A stretch of DNA of 64,000 bases from assembly GCF_000234665.1 (NCBI RefSeq), contig NC_018336.1:1095069-1159068 (forward strand), written 5' to 3'. Source of the DNA: Leishmania mexicana MHOM/GT/2001/U1103. Its lineage: Eukaryota > Euglenozoa > Kinetoplastea > Trypanosomatida > Trypanosomatidae. Made by a program: the position numbers and the translations under genes. The notes beneath the pieces are model-generated. The model was not told the origin of the DNA. It was given only the letters and a program-made list of their open reading frames with translations, and searched no databases. Below are positions 1 through 9,615 of the stretch, piece after piece (within the stretch, counting starts at the first letter, position 1; the number at the start of each line of letters is the position of its first letter).

Positions 1-42
1 GGCGGCCTCGACGACGCGGACTATGAATCCGCATGCTGTTGA
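1..42 (+). CDS. 3' end of an upstream gene (partial); C-terminus ends in Cys-Cys
   Basis: Frame 1 reads GGLDDADYESACC and then stops with TGA at 40-42; pyrimidine-rich non-coding sequence starts at once. All other genes in the window lie on this strand, so the end of a neighbouring gene is expected here. A terminal Cys-Cys is the geranylgeranylation signal of many Rab GTPases, so a Rab-type small GTPase is possible, but 13 residues cannot establish this. The codons are GC-rich at third positions, like the other genes here. Confidence 0.5.
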   Translation, partial: GGLDDADYESACC

Positions 43-1659
43 GCGCTTTTCTTTTGTTTTCCCCCTATCTCCTCTGTCTTCCTCCTCGTCCTCTTCCTCC
101 ACATATTGGTGTTGATGCCCTTCCGCACATCCTCAAATCTACGTCGTCCGCGGACGCACCGCTTTGCCCCCCCCCCCTTTTTTCTCCCCTCACGTGAATG
201 TGTGTTGCACTTGACCTTGTTTTTCTTTTCGAAGTGTTCTGCGCTTTCGTGTGCGTGTGCGTGTGCGTGTGCCTGTGTGTGTGTACGTTGTCTTGCCGTT
301 TTCTGTGTCCGTTCTTCGTCTAGTCGTGTTTAGTCTTCCTGCCCGCGCAGTTTCTTTATTTTTTTCTTTTTGATTTTGGCGCCATACGAGTGCGTTCATG
401 TGTGTGTCCGTGCGTGTGTGAGAATATGGGCTATATATATACGTTTTTTTTTCAATATATACATCTGCACGGATACTTTCTACGACCTCCTCCCCCCTCC
501 CACCTGTTCCTGCGCTTTTTTGCTTTATCTTTTTCTCGAACCTACCTGCGGCACGTTTACGTCTGCGTGTGTTAGTGGGTGTGCGCACGCCATCCCCCTT
601 TCCTCTCCCGCTTCTAGGGCAACCGTATATATGTGCGTATTCTGCCCCCTTCTTTCTCTTGCTCTTCCTTTTTTCTTTTTCGCCTTTTCAGGTGAACGTC
701 TGTGTGTATGCGCGTGTGCATCGCTCCCTAACTGCGTGCTGGTGTGCCACCTCTCTCACGACCTCACCCCCCCCCCGCTTCCGTCTCTCCCGTTAAAGGC
801 AACGCGCGCACATGCTAGTAAAGCTGGCCAGTCAACTTCGCCTTTCCTCTCTCTCCATCGCTGCGCCGCTGCACACTCACGTAGACTTAATAGAGGCACT
901 GAACAGGGAACGAAGAAAAGGCATTCGCACAGGCACAACAGTGTAGCTAACACGGCTACAAACCACTTCCCTCTGCAACTCGCATGTATATGCTTCATGT
1001 GGATAATAGCAACCGAGAAAAAGGGCGGGACGCAAAAGCGGGCTACCCATTCTCCTACATCGCTGTCTTTTTTAATTATCTTGCTTCTTGGATGTTTTTC
1101 TCTTTTTAGGGGGAGGTTTTTGCTGTGTTGTTCCATCAACCTTCACACCCCCTCCCCCTCTCGCGTGGTGTCCGTTGATCGTGCTCTCGACTGTCGATTT
1201 TCTCGTTCTTTTTTTTCGTTGTGTTTTGACTCCACCGTCATCTCCCTCGAGGTTTGCCGTCGTTCATGGCTGCATCCTCTCGTCTACCCCTTTCCGTCTT
1301 CCAGCTCTCCTTCGTACCTTCCTTTCCACCCCCAAACTCCCCGATGAGGGCTATTTTATATTTCATTTTGTGCCTCTTTGTGTGTGTGTGTGTCGAACTC
1401 GCTGGTACGGCAAACACCTCTGCCCAGTCGGTTCTGTGTATCCTTTTTGGTCACCGCAACTCGAGCCCAGTCCACCCCACCACACCCCTCCCCTCCCCGT
1501 CTGCCCACCACCACCTCACGCCTCTAATTTCCGTGAATACAAGCACTACTCCAGTTGCCCTCTCTGGTGCCTTTTTTTTCTTCCCATTTCTTCCCATTTC
1601 TTTTGTTGCTGTGCCCTTTCGCATAATGCTGGCTGCCGCACCATCGTATCCACATCCAG

Positions 1660-2394
1660 GCCTCACTTTGTGAGGCAGCTAAGGCCCTGCAGCCTTCCCT
1701 CAGGAATGCGTTCGGCCTCTCCGTTTGGGACGTGCAGGAATGGGCTCGCGCGGTGCAGAAGAAGCGTGACATCATGATCACTTTTGGACTGACTCACAAC
1801 GAATCGTGTCCGCGGCTGCCCTCCCGTGCCCCTTCGCAGCGGCAGGCTCTGGGGTCTCCTCGCGAGCGGGCGCATGCCTATCCACGGGCCGGGTGGGCGG
1901 GTGCCGGTGGCATGGCGAGAGCGCCCCGAACGGCACCACCGAGCCACCCGGCGCCCGCCGCGGAGGGGCACGGCGTCTTTCTACGGGATGCGGCGGCGTG
2001 ACGCGGCCGAGGGAGTAGCAGGACGCGCAGGCAGGGTGGCGCAGAGTCTCCGAGGCGCCGGGCCTGCGGCTGGCCGGCCCCCTCCCTGGGCTTACCCGGC
2101 ATGCGCCCGGGCCACCCCCTGCTACCCGCACAGCGGACGCCACGGCCCCCACCCCCTCGAGCCGGGCCTTGGCCGCGGCCGGTCTGCGTCAAGGTGTGCG
2201 GCGCACCCATGTGTGCGGGGCGCGCCCACCGCGCAGCACGTGCCCGAAGAACAAGCGATGAAGGGCAGGGAGGGCCCGGTAGGCGCGTGACCTCGATTCG
2301 ACGGCGGACGGCGCGCCCTAGACAACGAGGACGTAGCCGGTGATGCGGCGGAGGCAGGCGAGCTGTGGTTGTGTAGGCGTCCATGTGCTGGCGT
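1660..2394 (+). repeat. Dispersed GC-rich element, copy A (SIDER-like retroposon)
   Basis: This GC-rich island is followed by an A-rich stretch (about 2412-2440). Positions 1809-2394 match copy B (46478-47260, opposite strand) almost base for base, and they overlap copy D at the window end. The first ~150 bases (1660-1808) are a diverged version of the heads of copies C and D, sharing AAGGCCCTGCAGC and GAATCGTGTC. Compared with copy D, about 250 bases between GAATCGTGTC and CGCGGCTGCC are missing. Size, GC content, intergenic position and A-rich tail fit the Leishmania short interspersed degenerated retroposons (SIDERs). I infer that family from these traits and not from a consensus match. 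Protein-like frames inside it are by-products of GC richness. Confidence 0.6.
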
Positions 2395-3961
2395 GCTCCG
2401 GCTAGAAAGCCACGTTGCCAAGAAAAAAAGAAAAGAAAACGCGTTGCATCGTCTTCTCGTTACGTGCTTCTCCCTTACCCTCTCCCTCGTAGCCCCTTCT
2501 CTCTCCCCTGTTGTTGATGCACACTTCCATCTATATATCTATACTTATACAGGTATGTATAGAGAGAGACATACGCGCATACACACACACACGTGTGTGT
2601 GTATGTGTACACCCTCTGTGGTGATGTATGGGAACGCACACATCAGGCATATATACGCATGCGCCTTTTTTTTGTTTTATGTGCGTGTGTGTGTCTTCTC
2701 AGTCTTTTTCATGCAGCTCACGATACGCCTACGTCTCAGCGTACAGGCGTGCCGCCAAGGGATGTGTGGGGAGAAAAGGTCGTATGTCTTCTCTGGCCCC
2801 GTTGTCCCTTCTCCTCCCCGGTAGCGAGTGAGATCGGCGGCGACGCACTTTCACCGTCACACTGAAAAAGGAAAAGGTTGGGTTTGACGGGGTTGCGGCG
2901 AGATGAGGGAGCTGCTTGTCTTTACTTCTGGGGTCGACACACACACGTATACATATATATGTGTATGTGCTTTGTCGTTCTTTCCGGTTTTTCTCTTTTG
3001 TTGTTGTTGGTCAGCGCTTTTGTGACACAACTCGATTTCTTTTTATTTTATTTTATTCGGTGGTGGCCATCCCCTCCCTCTCCCTCTTGTCGTTGATAAA
3101 AAAGATGTGTCGCTTCATTGTAGAGGTCTCTGCTATTTAATTTTGGTGCAGCGTTACGGCCACGACATATGGGTGTGTGCATGTGTGTATGTATGTGTAT
3201 TGGCGTGGCGGCTCTCTTCTTCCAATGTTGAGGAGGATGCGAACTGGCTCTACTGCATCGTCTGTGAACTTCAGTTGCTTCTACCCGACCAACAGCCCCC
3301 ACCCCTCCCTCCCCCACCTTCCCACATCCTGTCTGCCATCGCGTGAGAGAGACGATGAATAAGGGACGGACGAACGCTGCGGCTTCGTCGACGAGATTGA
3401 AAAAACGGCGACCCGCAATCCCTGAAGTGCAGAAGGCAACGTTCCGTTTGCTCTATATCTGGGCGACACACAAATGGTCTCCGGCACCGCTCTTTGCGGG
3501 CTATAAAATGGTAAGGGGCGCGATCAACGCGGTGATCGCTTTCTCCTGGTTCCTCTGTCTCCCTTCCTCGCATGTTCCACTGGCGGGGGGAAGGAAGCCT
3601 TTACAGGCACACGTGAACGCATGTATGCTAGCTCGAGCGCGTGTGCACGTACAGGTAGAGGCGTACGGAGTGAGCCACGCCGATCTGCAGTAGTTCTTTC
3701 GCCTTCCCCCCTCACCCCACCCTGAATCAGCGTTGTAGGAATGACCAAGACGACCCTCTCTCGCGAGGCTCTCACGCTCGAACAATGTCTGTGCGACTAC
3801 GCCGCCGTTTTGTCCACCCGATCCTTTGAAAAGCAAAAGAAAACCGAAATGCGTGTGTGCGTGTGGCTCCAGATCCGATGTACGCTGGACGCCCGCAGTG
3901 AGAGAGACCGTTACAGCTTGTCTTCTCTATTAGGGTGAGAGAAGGGGGCTGTATAAGCTAA

Positions 3962-3987
3962 ACACACACACACACACACACACACAC
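3962..3987. repeat. (CA)13 dinucleotide microsatellite
   Basis: An uninterrupted CA run in the long intergenic region. Similar (CA/GT)n tracts occur in nearly every intergenic stretch here, as is usual in Leishmania. It is probably length-variable between strains. Confidence 0.9.
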
Positions 3988-5658
3988 GCAGATGTATATA
4001 AAACGAAAACGGAAGAGCTGATCCGATGCCGACAAAAGACGACGAAAAGGTCGAAGTCACGCAGCGGATCAGGGAAAGCACACAAAAGCAAAGAAGCCCA
4101 AGACAACGAAACGTCCCCCCGCCTCTCTCACCCGCAGAGAGCAGGAGAAACCGCTGACGTTGAGTGCACGCAATGACGCACGAGAGATGTGCGCGGTGGT
4201 GGCCTTGTAAAATAAGACACGATAACAGTGTGAAAGAAAAAGAAAAACATTGAAGAAACAACAAGGAGGGAATGGCGAATTCGGTCTCGCACTGTGTGTC
4301 ACACAACCGCAACAAAACGGCAGCAACGCGGCGTTTCTTTTTTTTTTATTATTATTATATTTTTGAGTCTCTTGAGCGAAAAAAAAAGACAAAAACGCGA
4401 ACGACACACCCGCGCACACATGTGGAGGAAAAAGCGAGCAAGAGCGGTCACAACACGGGGATTTCTGCTCCTGGCTCGAGGCTCAGCGAGACGCACGGCT
4501 GACTGTGGAGTGCACGCAACGTTACGGAAGAGGGGTGGCGGAGTGCGCAGGAGGGGCAGAAGGCAGGTACACACGCAGGCGCGCGAGGTGATCGGTGTCG
4601 GTGCTTGACTCTTCCCCTCTTCTGGCCTTCCCCGACTTCTCTCTCATATGACAATTCGCTTCGTAGCGGCTGCCCATTCCCTCCCCCAGACCTGTGGCCG
4701 TACGTTTTACATGCCATGTCCATCTCTACACTCTTCTGGGTTGGCATCCGTCGCCGACTGTTCTTCTCACCTTTGCGTCCCTCGTGCTCTCTCCTTTTTT
4801 CTCCCTTGTTTGCCTTGTACTTTGCGCTCATGCACACCGAGTCCTCCTCCTCCCTCCTGCACGCTCCTATACAGAGATAGAGGCCTCGTACTCATCCATA
4901 CACACGCCCACACACAGGCAGATCTTGATGCTCGTGTGAGGTTGCGCACACCTGCCCCTTGCTGCCAACCGGTGGAAGGACCGCCCCCGCCCTCCCGAAA
5001 GGGGGGCAGGAAAGGAATCGGTACCTCTTTCTCAGTGAGGGTACGAGAGGTCAAGGTGGGGGTCATGAAGCGTGTGTAGGGAGACGCGCACACCCTAAAG
5101 ACAACGAAAAGCAGCCAAACAATGAAAGCGGTGCACCCAAAGCAGCGGAAAACGATTCGCGGACTTGCCCGTAGAAGGCAAGCAGGACAGAGAGGGGGAG
5201 TGCCGAATAAGGTGGAGGAACGGGTTTGGGGGAGGGGGTGGGAGGCTACGATGACAAGGCACCGCGGATGTGGCCAAACCACCCGTTGATGGCGGGCTCA
5301 TGTCACCATACTACCGCGGAGAAAGCGAAACCCGCTACGGCGTGGCGGACACACACACACGCATGTCCATGTGCAGGCACGAAGTAAATCTATGCATCTC
5401 TGTCTGTGTGTGTGTGTCTCTATAGGCGTTTCCGCTACATGACGACCTCCCGCCTACCTTCTCCCCCCGTCCATTCGCCCGCCCACTATTCCTGTCTCTG
5501 GCCGCGTACTTTTGTGTATCGCTCACACAATGAAAATAATAAGTATTTGTGAACGGAATCATATTTTTCTCTCCGTCCGTCTCCCTGCTCTAATTTCCGT
5601 CACCTTTCCGCCCTCCCCCTCCCCCTGTAACGCAGTCGCATATCAAAGTGCATTTACT

Positions 5659-5693
5659 CGTCGCTTTCTCCGTCGTCACTCTTGCCACCGCAG
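5659..5693 (+). promoter_or_regulatory. Candidate spliced-leader acceptor for the GRBC-like gene
   Basis: A pyrimidine-rich run ends in CCACCGCAG, with AG at 5692-5693. No ATG lies between this site and the gene start at 5996. Alternative AGs follow other pyrimidine tracts at 5634-5635 and 5944-5945, so the exact site is uncertain. Confidence 0.35.
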
Positions 5694-5995
5694 GCGTCCC
5701 ATATCATCCAGCACAGCTGGGGAGCCGTTCCTTTTTCGCCCCTTTCGATCCTTTGGAGCGGACAAGACCACCGCCTCTCCACACACACACACCAGCCTAC
5801 GGGAGCAAGCACGGACGTCTGTAGGCACACACACACACACACACAGAGACAGAGGAGGGCGCCGGCATCACACATACAAACAAATACGCGTTGCGTCACA
5901 CACGCGCACACGCAAAATCACGCCTCCTTACTTGTCCCTGTCTAGCTGCACCTCTTCGCCGTGAAGCGAGACCCACCGAAAAGAGAAGTCGAACA

Positions 5996-7603
5996 ATGCG
6001 GCGTGCGACTGCTTATCACCAGATGCGGCAAGTAGCAGTGGTGCTTGGCACCACTCGTGCCTCTCCGGTCCTTAGCGCGGCTGTAGTCCGGTCAATGTCC
6101 GCCACTGCCGGCACGGCCATCCACCAACATCCCAACTTACATCACCGTGCCTCCAGTATGCGGTCTCATCTTGCCTCCTCGCCGAATGGGACCACGGCAT
6201 TGGTGCACAGTCGCCGCTGGCAATCGTCGGCTGCGCCACAGAAGAACTTCAGCCACATCACCCACGATCTCGTGTGGGGTCTGTGGAATGAGGGCAACCT
6301 CTTCTCTCTCTCCACGGCAGAGCTCACGTACTACTTGCACCAACAGCAGCAGCGCGCTGGCGGCAGCAGCACCTTCGTGATTGACCCTCAGGCGAAGAAA
6401 AGCACCCTCGTACGCCAAGTGGAGGAGGTACTGTCGGCGGAGCAGGCAAGCATCACGGTGCCGCAGGACGCCGGTACGACGGTGACCATGACCGGCTCCG
6501 ACCGTGTCGAGGAAACCCTCGACGAGGCGGACGAGTACGGTGACTGGGGAGCCGAGCCTGGCTTTGAGGAGCGGCGCCACATTGACTACATGGAGTTCAA
6601 CCCGCTGCGCATGGGCGAACGGTACGATCCGCTTGTGCCGCGCGCCTACCAGCTCCTTCACAGCGACCTCTCTGCCGATGTCGGTCTGACGGCGTTGGAC
6701 CCGTCCAAGTTTCCTGGGCAGAGCAAAAACAAAATTGCGTACCTTGTCTCAAAAGTGAATGTGGACAAGGCGAATGAGCAGCACTTCCGCCGCGGCCTTG
6801 AGTGGTGCCTCGCCAACCTGTGGAACACCAACATGAACGGCGAGCTGAACATCGGCGCCGGTCGCGTCATTTTCTACCGCAGCATCGCAAAACAGAACCG
6901 CAACACGCTCCCTCTCTGGACGCTGCAGCGACACCTCTACGCCTACCACCCGTACGTGTGGTTCGCCATCGCCTCCACCTCCAACGCGGAGGCGATGGAG
7001 AAACTGGCGGAGCGACTCGGGATGAAGCTAGTGCAGGATGCGACGACAAGCTACAAGATCAACATCCGTCGTTCTAGTGAGCTGCTCGATGGGGAGCTGA
7101 ACGCGCAGCTGCAGTGCACAAAGGTGAACCGGCCGTGGGACAGGTTTCTCGTCACGCACTACGTGCGCTCTCAAATGCCGGATCTGCGCTTTCTCGTGCG
7201 TGCGCGTCATCCGATCAAGAAGCGTATTGTGGACGCGTACCTCGAGGCGGACATTCTCCGCAGCACTCGCGACTCGGTACAGTCGGTGCTCTCGCCGGAG
7301 CTTGGCGAAGTCTGCTACTGCTGCGAGCGCGTGATTCGAAAGTGGGCGATGCGGACACAGACTGGGGTGACGCTGCAGCTCGTGGAGACACGACGCACTC
7401 CGCTTATCATCACCAAGGCTGGCGACGAGGGCGAACGGCTCGAGTACGAATGGATTGTGGTGCTCCCTCAGAAAGCGGAGCGTATCGATGTCGCGGCTCT
7501 GTCGGCGGAGCTGTGGGACTACGGCAATCTGCTGGCAAGGGAGCTGGAGCCGGGCATGGAGGAGTTCCTGTCTCATACGATGACGGCGGCAGCTTCCTAC
7601 TAA
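5996..7603 (+). CDS. Probable mitochondrial guide-RNA-binding complex protein (GRBC/GAP, RESC1/2-like)
   Basis: The protein has 535 residues, starting at the first in-frame ATG after the probable splice acceptor. The N-terminus (first ~75 residues) is rich in Arg, Ser, Ala and His and nearly free of acidic residues, as in mitochondrial presequences. Residues ~100-145 (NLFSLSTAELTYYL and onward, then KKSTLVRQVEEVL) resemble a SAP-like helix pair. The rest is a globular alpha/beta protein with no enzyme motif I recognise. The naming rests on overall character plus remembered gene order: the T. brucei GRBC2/GAP1 gene lies on chromosome 2 not far from TFIIS2 and an ATP synthase subunit g gene, homologues of which are in this window. 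GRBC proteins bind and stabilise guide RNAs for kinetoplast U-insertion/deletion editing. The gene itself is certain. The family call is inference; another kinetoplastid mitochondrial RNA factor is the main alternative. Confidence 0.6.
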   Translation: MRRATAYHQMRQVAVVLGTTRASPVLSAAVVRSMSATAGTAIHQHPNLHHRASSMRSHLASSPNGTTALVHSRRWQSSAAPQKNFSHITHDLVWGLWNEGNLFSLSTAELTYYLHQQQQRAGGSSTFVIDPQAKKSTLVRQVEEVLSAEQASITVPQDAGTTVTMTGSDRVEETLDEADEYGDWGAEPGFEERRHIDYMEFNPLRMGERYDPLVPRAYQLLHSDLSADVGLTALDPSKFPGQSKNKIAYLVSKVNVDKANEQHFRRGLEWCLANLWNTNMNGELNIGAGRVIFYRSIAKQNRNTLPLWTLQRHLYAYHPYVWFAIASTSNAEAMEKLAERLGMKLVQDATTSYKINIRRSSELLDGELNAQLQCTKVNRPWDRFLVTHYVRSQMPDLRFLVRARHPIKKRIVDAYLEADILRSTRDSVQSVLSPELGEVCYCCERVIRKWAMRTQTGVTLQLVETRRTPLIITKAGDEGERLEYEWIVVLPQKAERIDVAALSAELWDYGNLLARELEPGMEEFLSHTMTAAASY

Positions 7604-9220
7604 GGTGACTGTGGCTTTCTGTTGCGCTTTGCTTCTATAGCGGGGTAGAGGGGACAGCGAGACATGCAGAGGGAGGGACGTGAGAGACTTTGCTGGGGGG
7701 TGAGGACAGTCTGGTTTCCACTCCTCACCTTTCCATCCCCCTGCTCTTGCAGTCCTTGTACGAGACGACGACGTGCTACAGCTACTCCCCGTCACTCATG
7801 TGGCCTTCCTTTATTTCTCTCCCTCTCTCGTCGGAGCCGTCACAGAATGCACTTTTCTCTGTTTTCGTTTTGCTAGCTTCCCTACTGTCGTGCATACGTA
7901 ACCGCATGCGTTTGCTTCCTGTTGTCCGCTTGCCTTGTGCTCGCTCCACCCCCTCCCGCTGCATAGCTCTCCCACCGCATCCTCCTCCTTCCAGATACCG
8001 TGACGCCTTCTCCTCGTGCACTTGCAGTGGCTTTCTTTGTAAGCTCTTATCGCTTCTCTGCTGACGTTGGTGTGGTTGTTGTTGGAGGTGGGTGGGGGGA
8101 GGCATAGAAATGCATGTGTCTGCCCAGGCGCGAGTCCGTGTGCGCGTCCTCCCGATATTGGGTAGCGTAGGGAGGAGGAGGGGGAGAGACGGGAAAGAAA
8201 GCGGGTACCTCCGAGCTGAGACTTGGCCCATGGAAGAGTAGCAAAAGAGGGCCGCTGCCGCCGCCCACCCCCTGCCTCAACGATCACGCCCACACGCACG
8301 CACAAAACTCAAGGGCCACTTGTTGTGTGTGCAGCTTAGGTACTGGTACTCGTCCTATTTTTATCGGGTTAGCATGTGCGTGTGTGTGTGTGTGTGCTGA
8401 TATGTTTGTACTTTGGGCTTTTTGTTCTGTGGTTTGTTCGTTTCCTGTTAAGCCACCGGTGGCGCTCTTGTGGGGAGGCTTAGGGTGTGTGTGTGTGTGT
8501 GCGTGTGTGTGTGAGTCAACCTCTTGGCGCGAGGTGTCACTCCATGTTCTTTCATGGATTACCCAATGTCGAGAAGCTGATTGAGAAACAGCAAAACATG
8601 CCGGGGCGCATCTTTCTGTGTGAGGGACGGCGGGGAGTGAGACTTCCCCGTGACACTCCGCTGTCTGCCTCTTTATCCGTGCATGAGCATTCGAAAATGT
8701 AGATGACACTTCTGTGCTGTGATCGACTCAGACGCAGACGCGCCAACATGCACCAATGGGACACATTCATGATGCCGTGCATGCCCTCTGCGGCGCAAAG
8801 CCGAACTGCACTACAAATACCTCGCACTTCATCCCCTCTTACCTTCCCCTTTCTTCCGTCCCCCCTTCCTCTCTCTGCGCACCCCTACCGCATCACAAAA
8901 CCACGCACACAAACAAATCTATCGCCGGCGACCACTACCAACCCTACAACCGCCACGGCAACACTCATCCGCACACCTCCCATCTCCCCCCTCTATGCAC
9001 AGCAGCAGCATCCGCGACAAAATAAAAAAAAACCTGATCCGCCGACTCTCAACCCAAGCTTTCATGAGTTTTGTGTACTCCTCTCTCTCTATATATATAT
9101 ACCTCGGAGTGTTCTCTTTTTCTCCCCCTTTTTTGTTTAGCTGTTGTGCTTCACGCATCTTGCTAACATGGTGCTCACCTCCCGACTGTCCGTATTGAAC
9201 GCATAGAACTCCGCACCACC

Positions 9221-9262
9221 GCTCTCTCCGTCCCTTCCCTTCTCTGTTTCGCTTGCTCGCAG
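9221..9262 (+). promoter_or_regulatory. Candidate spliced-leader acceptor for eIF5B
   Basis: A strong pyrimidine tract (about 9221-9258) ends in GCTCGCAG with AG at 9261-9262. This would give a 353-base 5' UTR. A second good tract ends with AG at 9139-9140 and is the alternative. Confidence 0.45.
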
Positions 9263-9370
9263 TCGCAGACAAACACAGACAACGAAAAAGAAAAACGGCA
9301 AGGATAACAAAGAACAACGACACCACACACACACAAACAGTAAGACCCGACACACCACAACGACGTCTGC

Positions 9371-9433
9371 ATGTACATCCGTCCAAGTAGCAAGAGAAGC
9401 CGTCGTCCCCTTCTGACGAAGCGCCGCTCGTAG
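9371..9433 (+). other. Short upstream ORF in the eIF5B 5' leader
   Basis: A 20-codon frame begins at the only ATG between the probable splice acceptor (9262) and the eIF5B start. Its product would be Arg/Lys/Ser-rich (MYIRPSSKRSRRPLLTKRRS). It would be in the mRNA if AG 9262 or 9140 is used, and could lower translation of eIF5B. There is no evidence that the peptide itself matters. Confidence 0.35.
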
Positions 9434-9615
9434 ACGCGCATTCCCACACGCCAGCGAAGAAAAAAAAGAAAACGAAAAGCGCAAGACAAGAGATCACCCC
9501 ACAGCTGAAAGTCCCATCTTTGCGTTTCTCGCATTCTCGGTAGTTGTGCGTGAGCCCTACCGCACTCCCACCCTCAAACACCCACACCCGACCACACGCA
9601 CACCCCGCAGGAGCC

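Larger units (their letters stand above)
43..5995. other. 5.95 kb intergenic/UTR region with no convincing gene
   Basis: The stretch holds the 3' UTR of the upstream gene, one GC-rich retroposon-like element (1660-2394), many CT-rich tracts, and (GT/CA)n tracts near 254-284, 1379-1395, 2581-2604, 3962-3987, 5349-5360 and 5821-5842. Open frames such as 370-1347 or 3355-3693 are rich in Cys, Phe, Ser and Arg and have biased composition. I see no conserved motif in them and do not call them genes. No tRNA box B or other structured RNA was recognised. It is the longest gene-free interval in the window. Confidence 0.7.
7604..9615. other. Intergenic/UTR region, 2.0 kb
   Basis: CT-rich blocks at 7720-7990 and 8830-9140 and (TG)n tracts at about 8373-8396 and 8486-8513. 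It contains the 3' UTR of the upstream gene and the 5' UTR of eIF5B. No additional gene was recognised on either strand. Confidence 0.8.

Noticed and set aside
370..1347. 325-codon open frame near the window start
   Set aside because: Begins with a non-ATG codon and is Cys/Phe/Ser/Leu low-complexity translation of GT- and CT-rich DNA.
1600..1700. Complete HDV-like ribozyme at the head of copy A
   Set aside because: Only the P4-like hairpin and CTAAG strand could be placed; no convincing P1 or P2 pairing was found upstream, and copies C and D share no sequence before the hairpin.
3355..3693. 112-codon ATG frame in the long gap, with one hydrophobic patch
   Set aside because: Composition changes along its length and its end runs into GT/CA-type sequence; no motif or coding bias was evident. 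Conservation data could reopen it.
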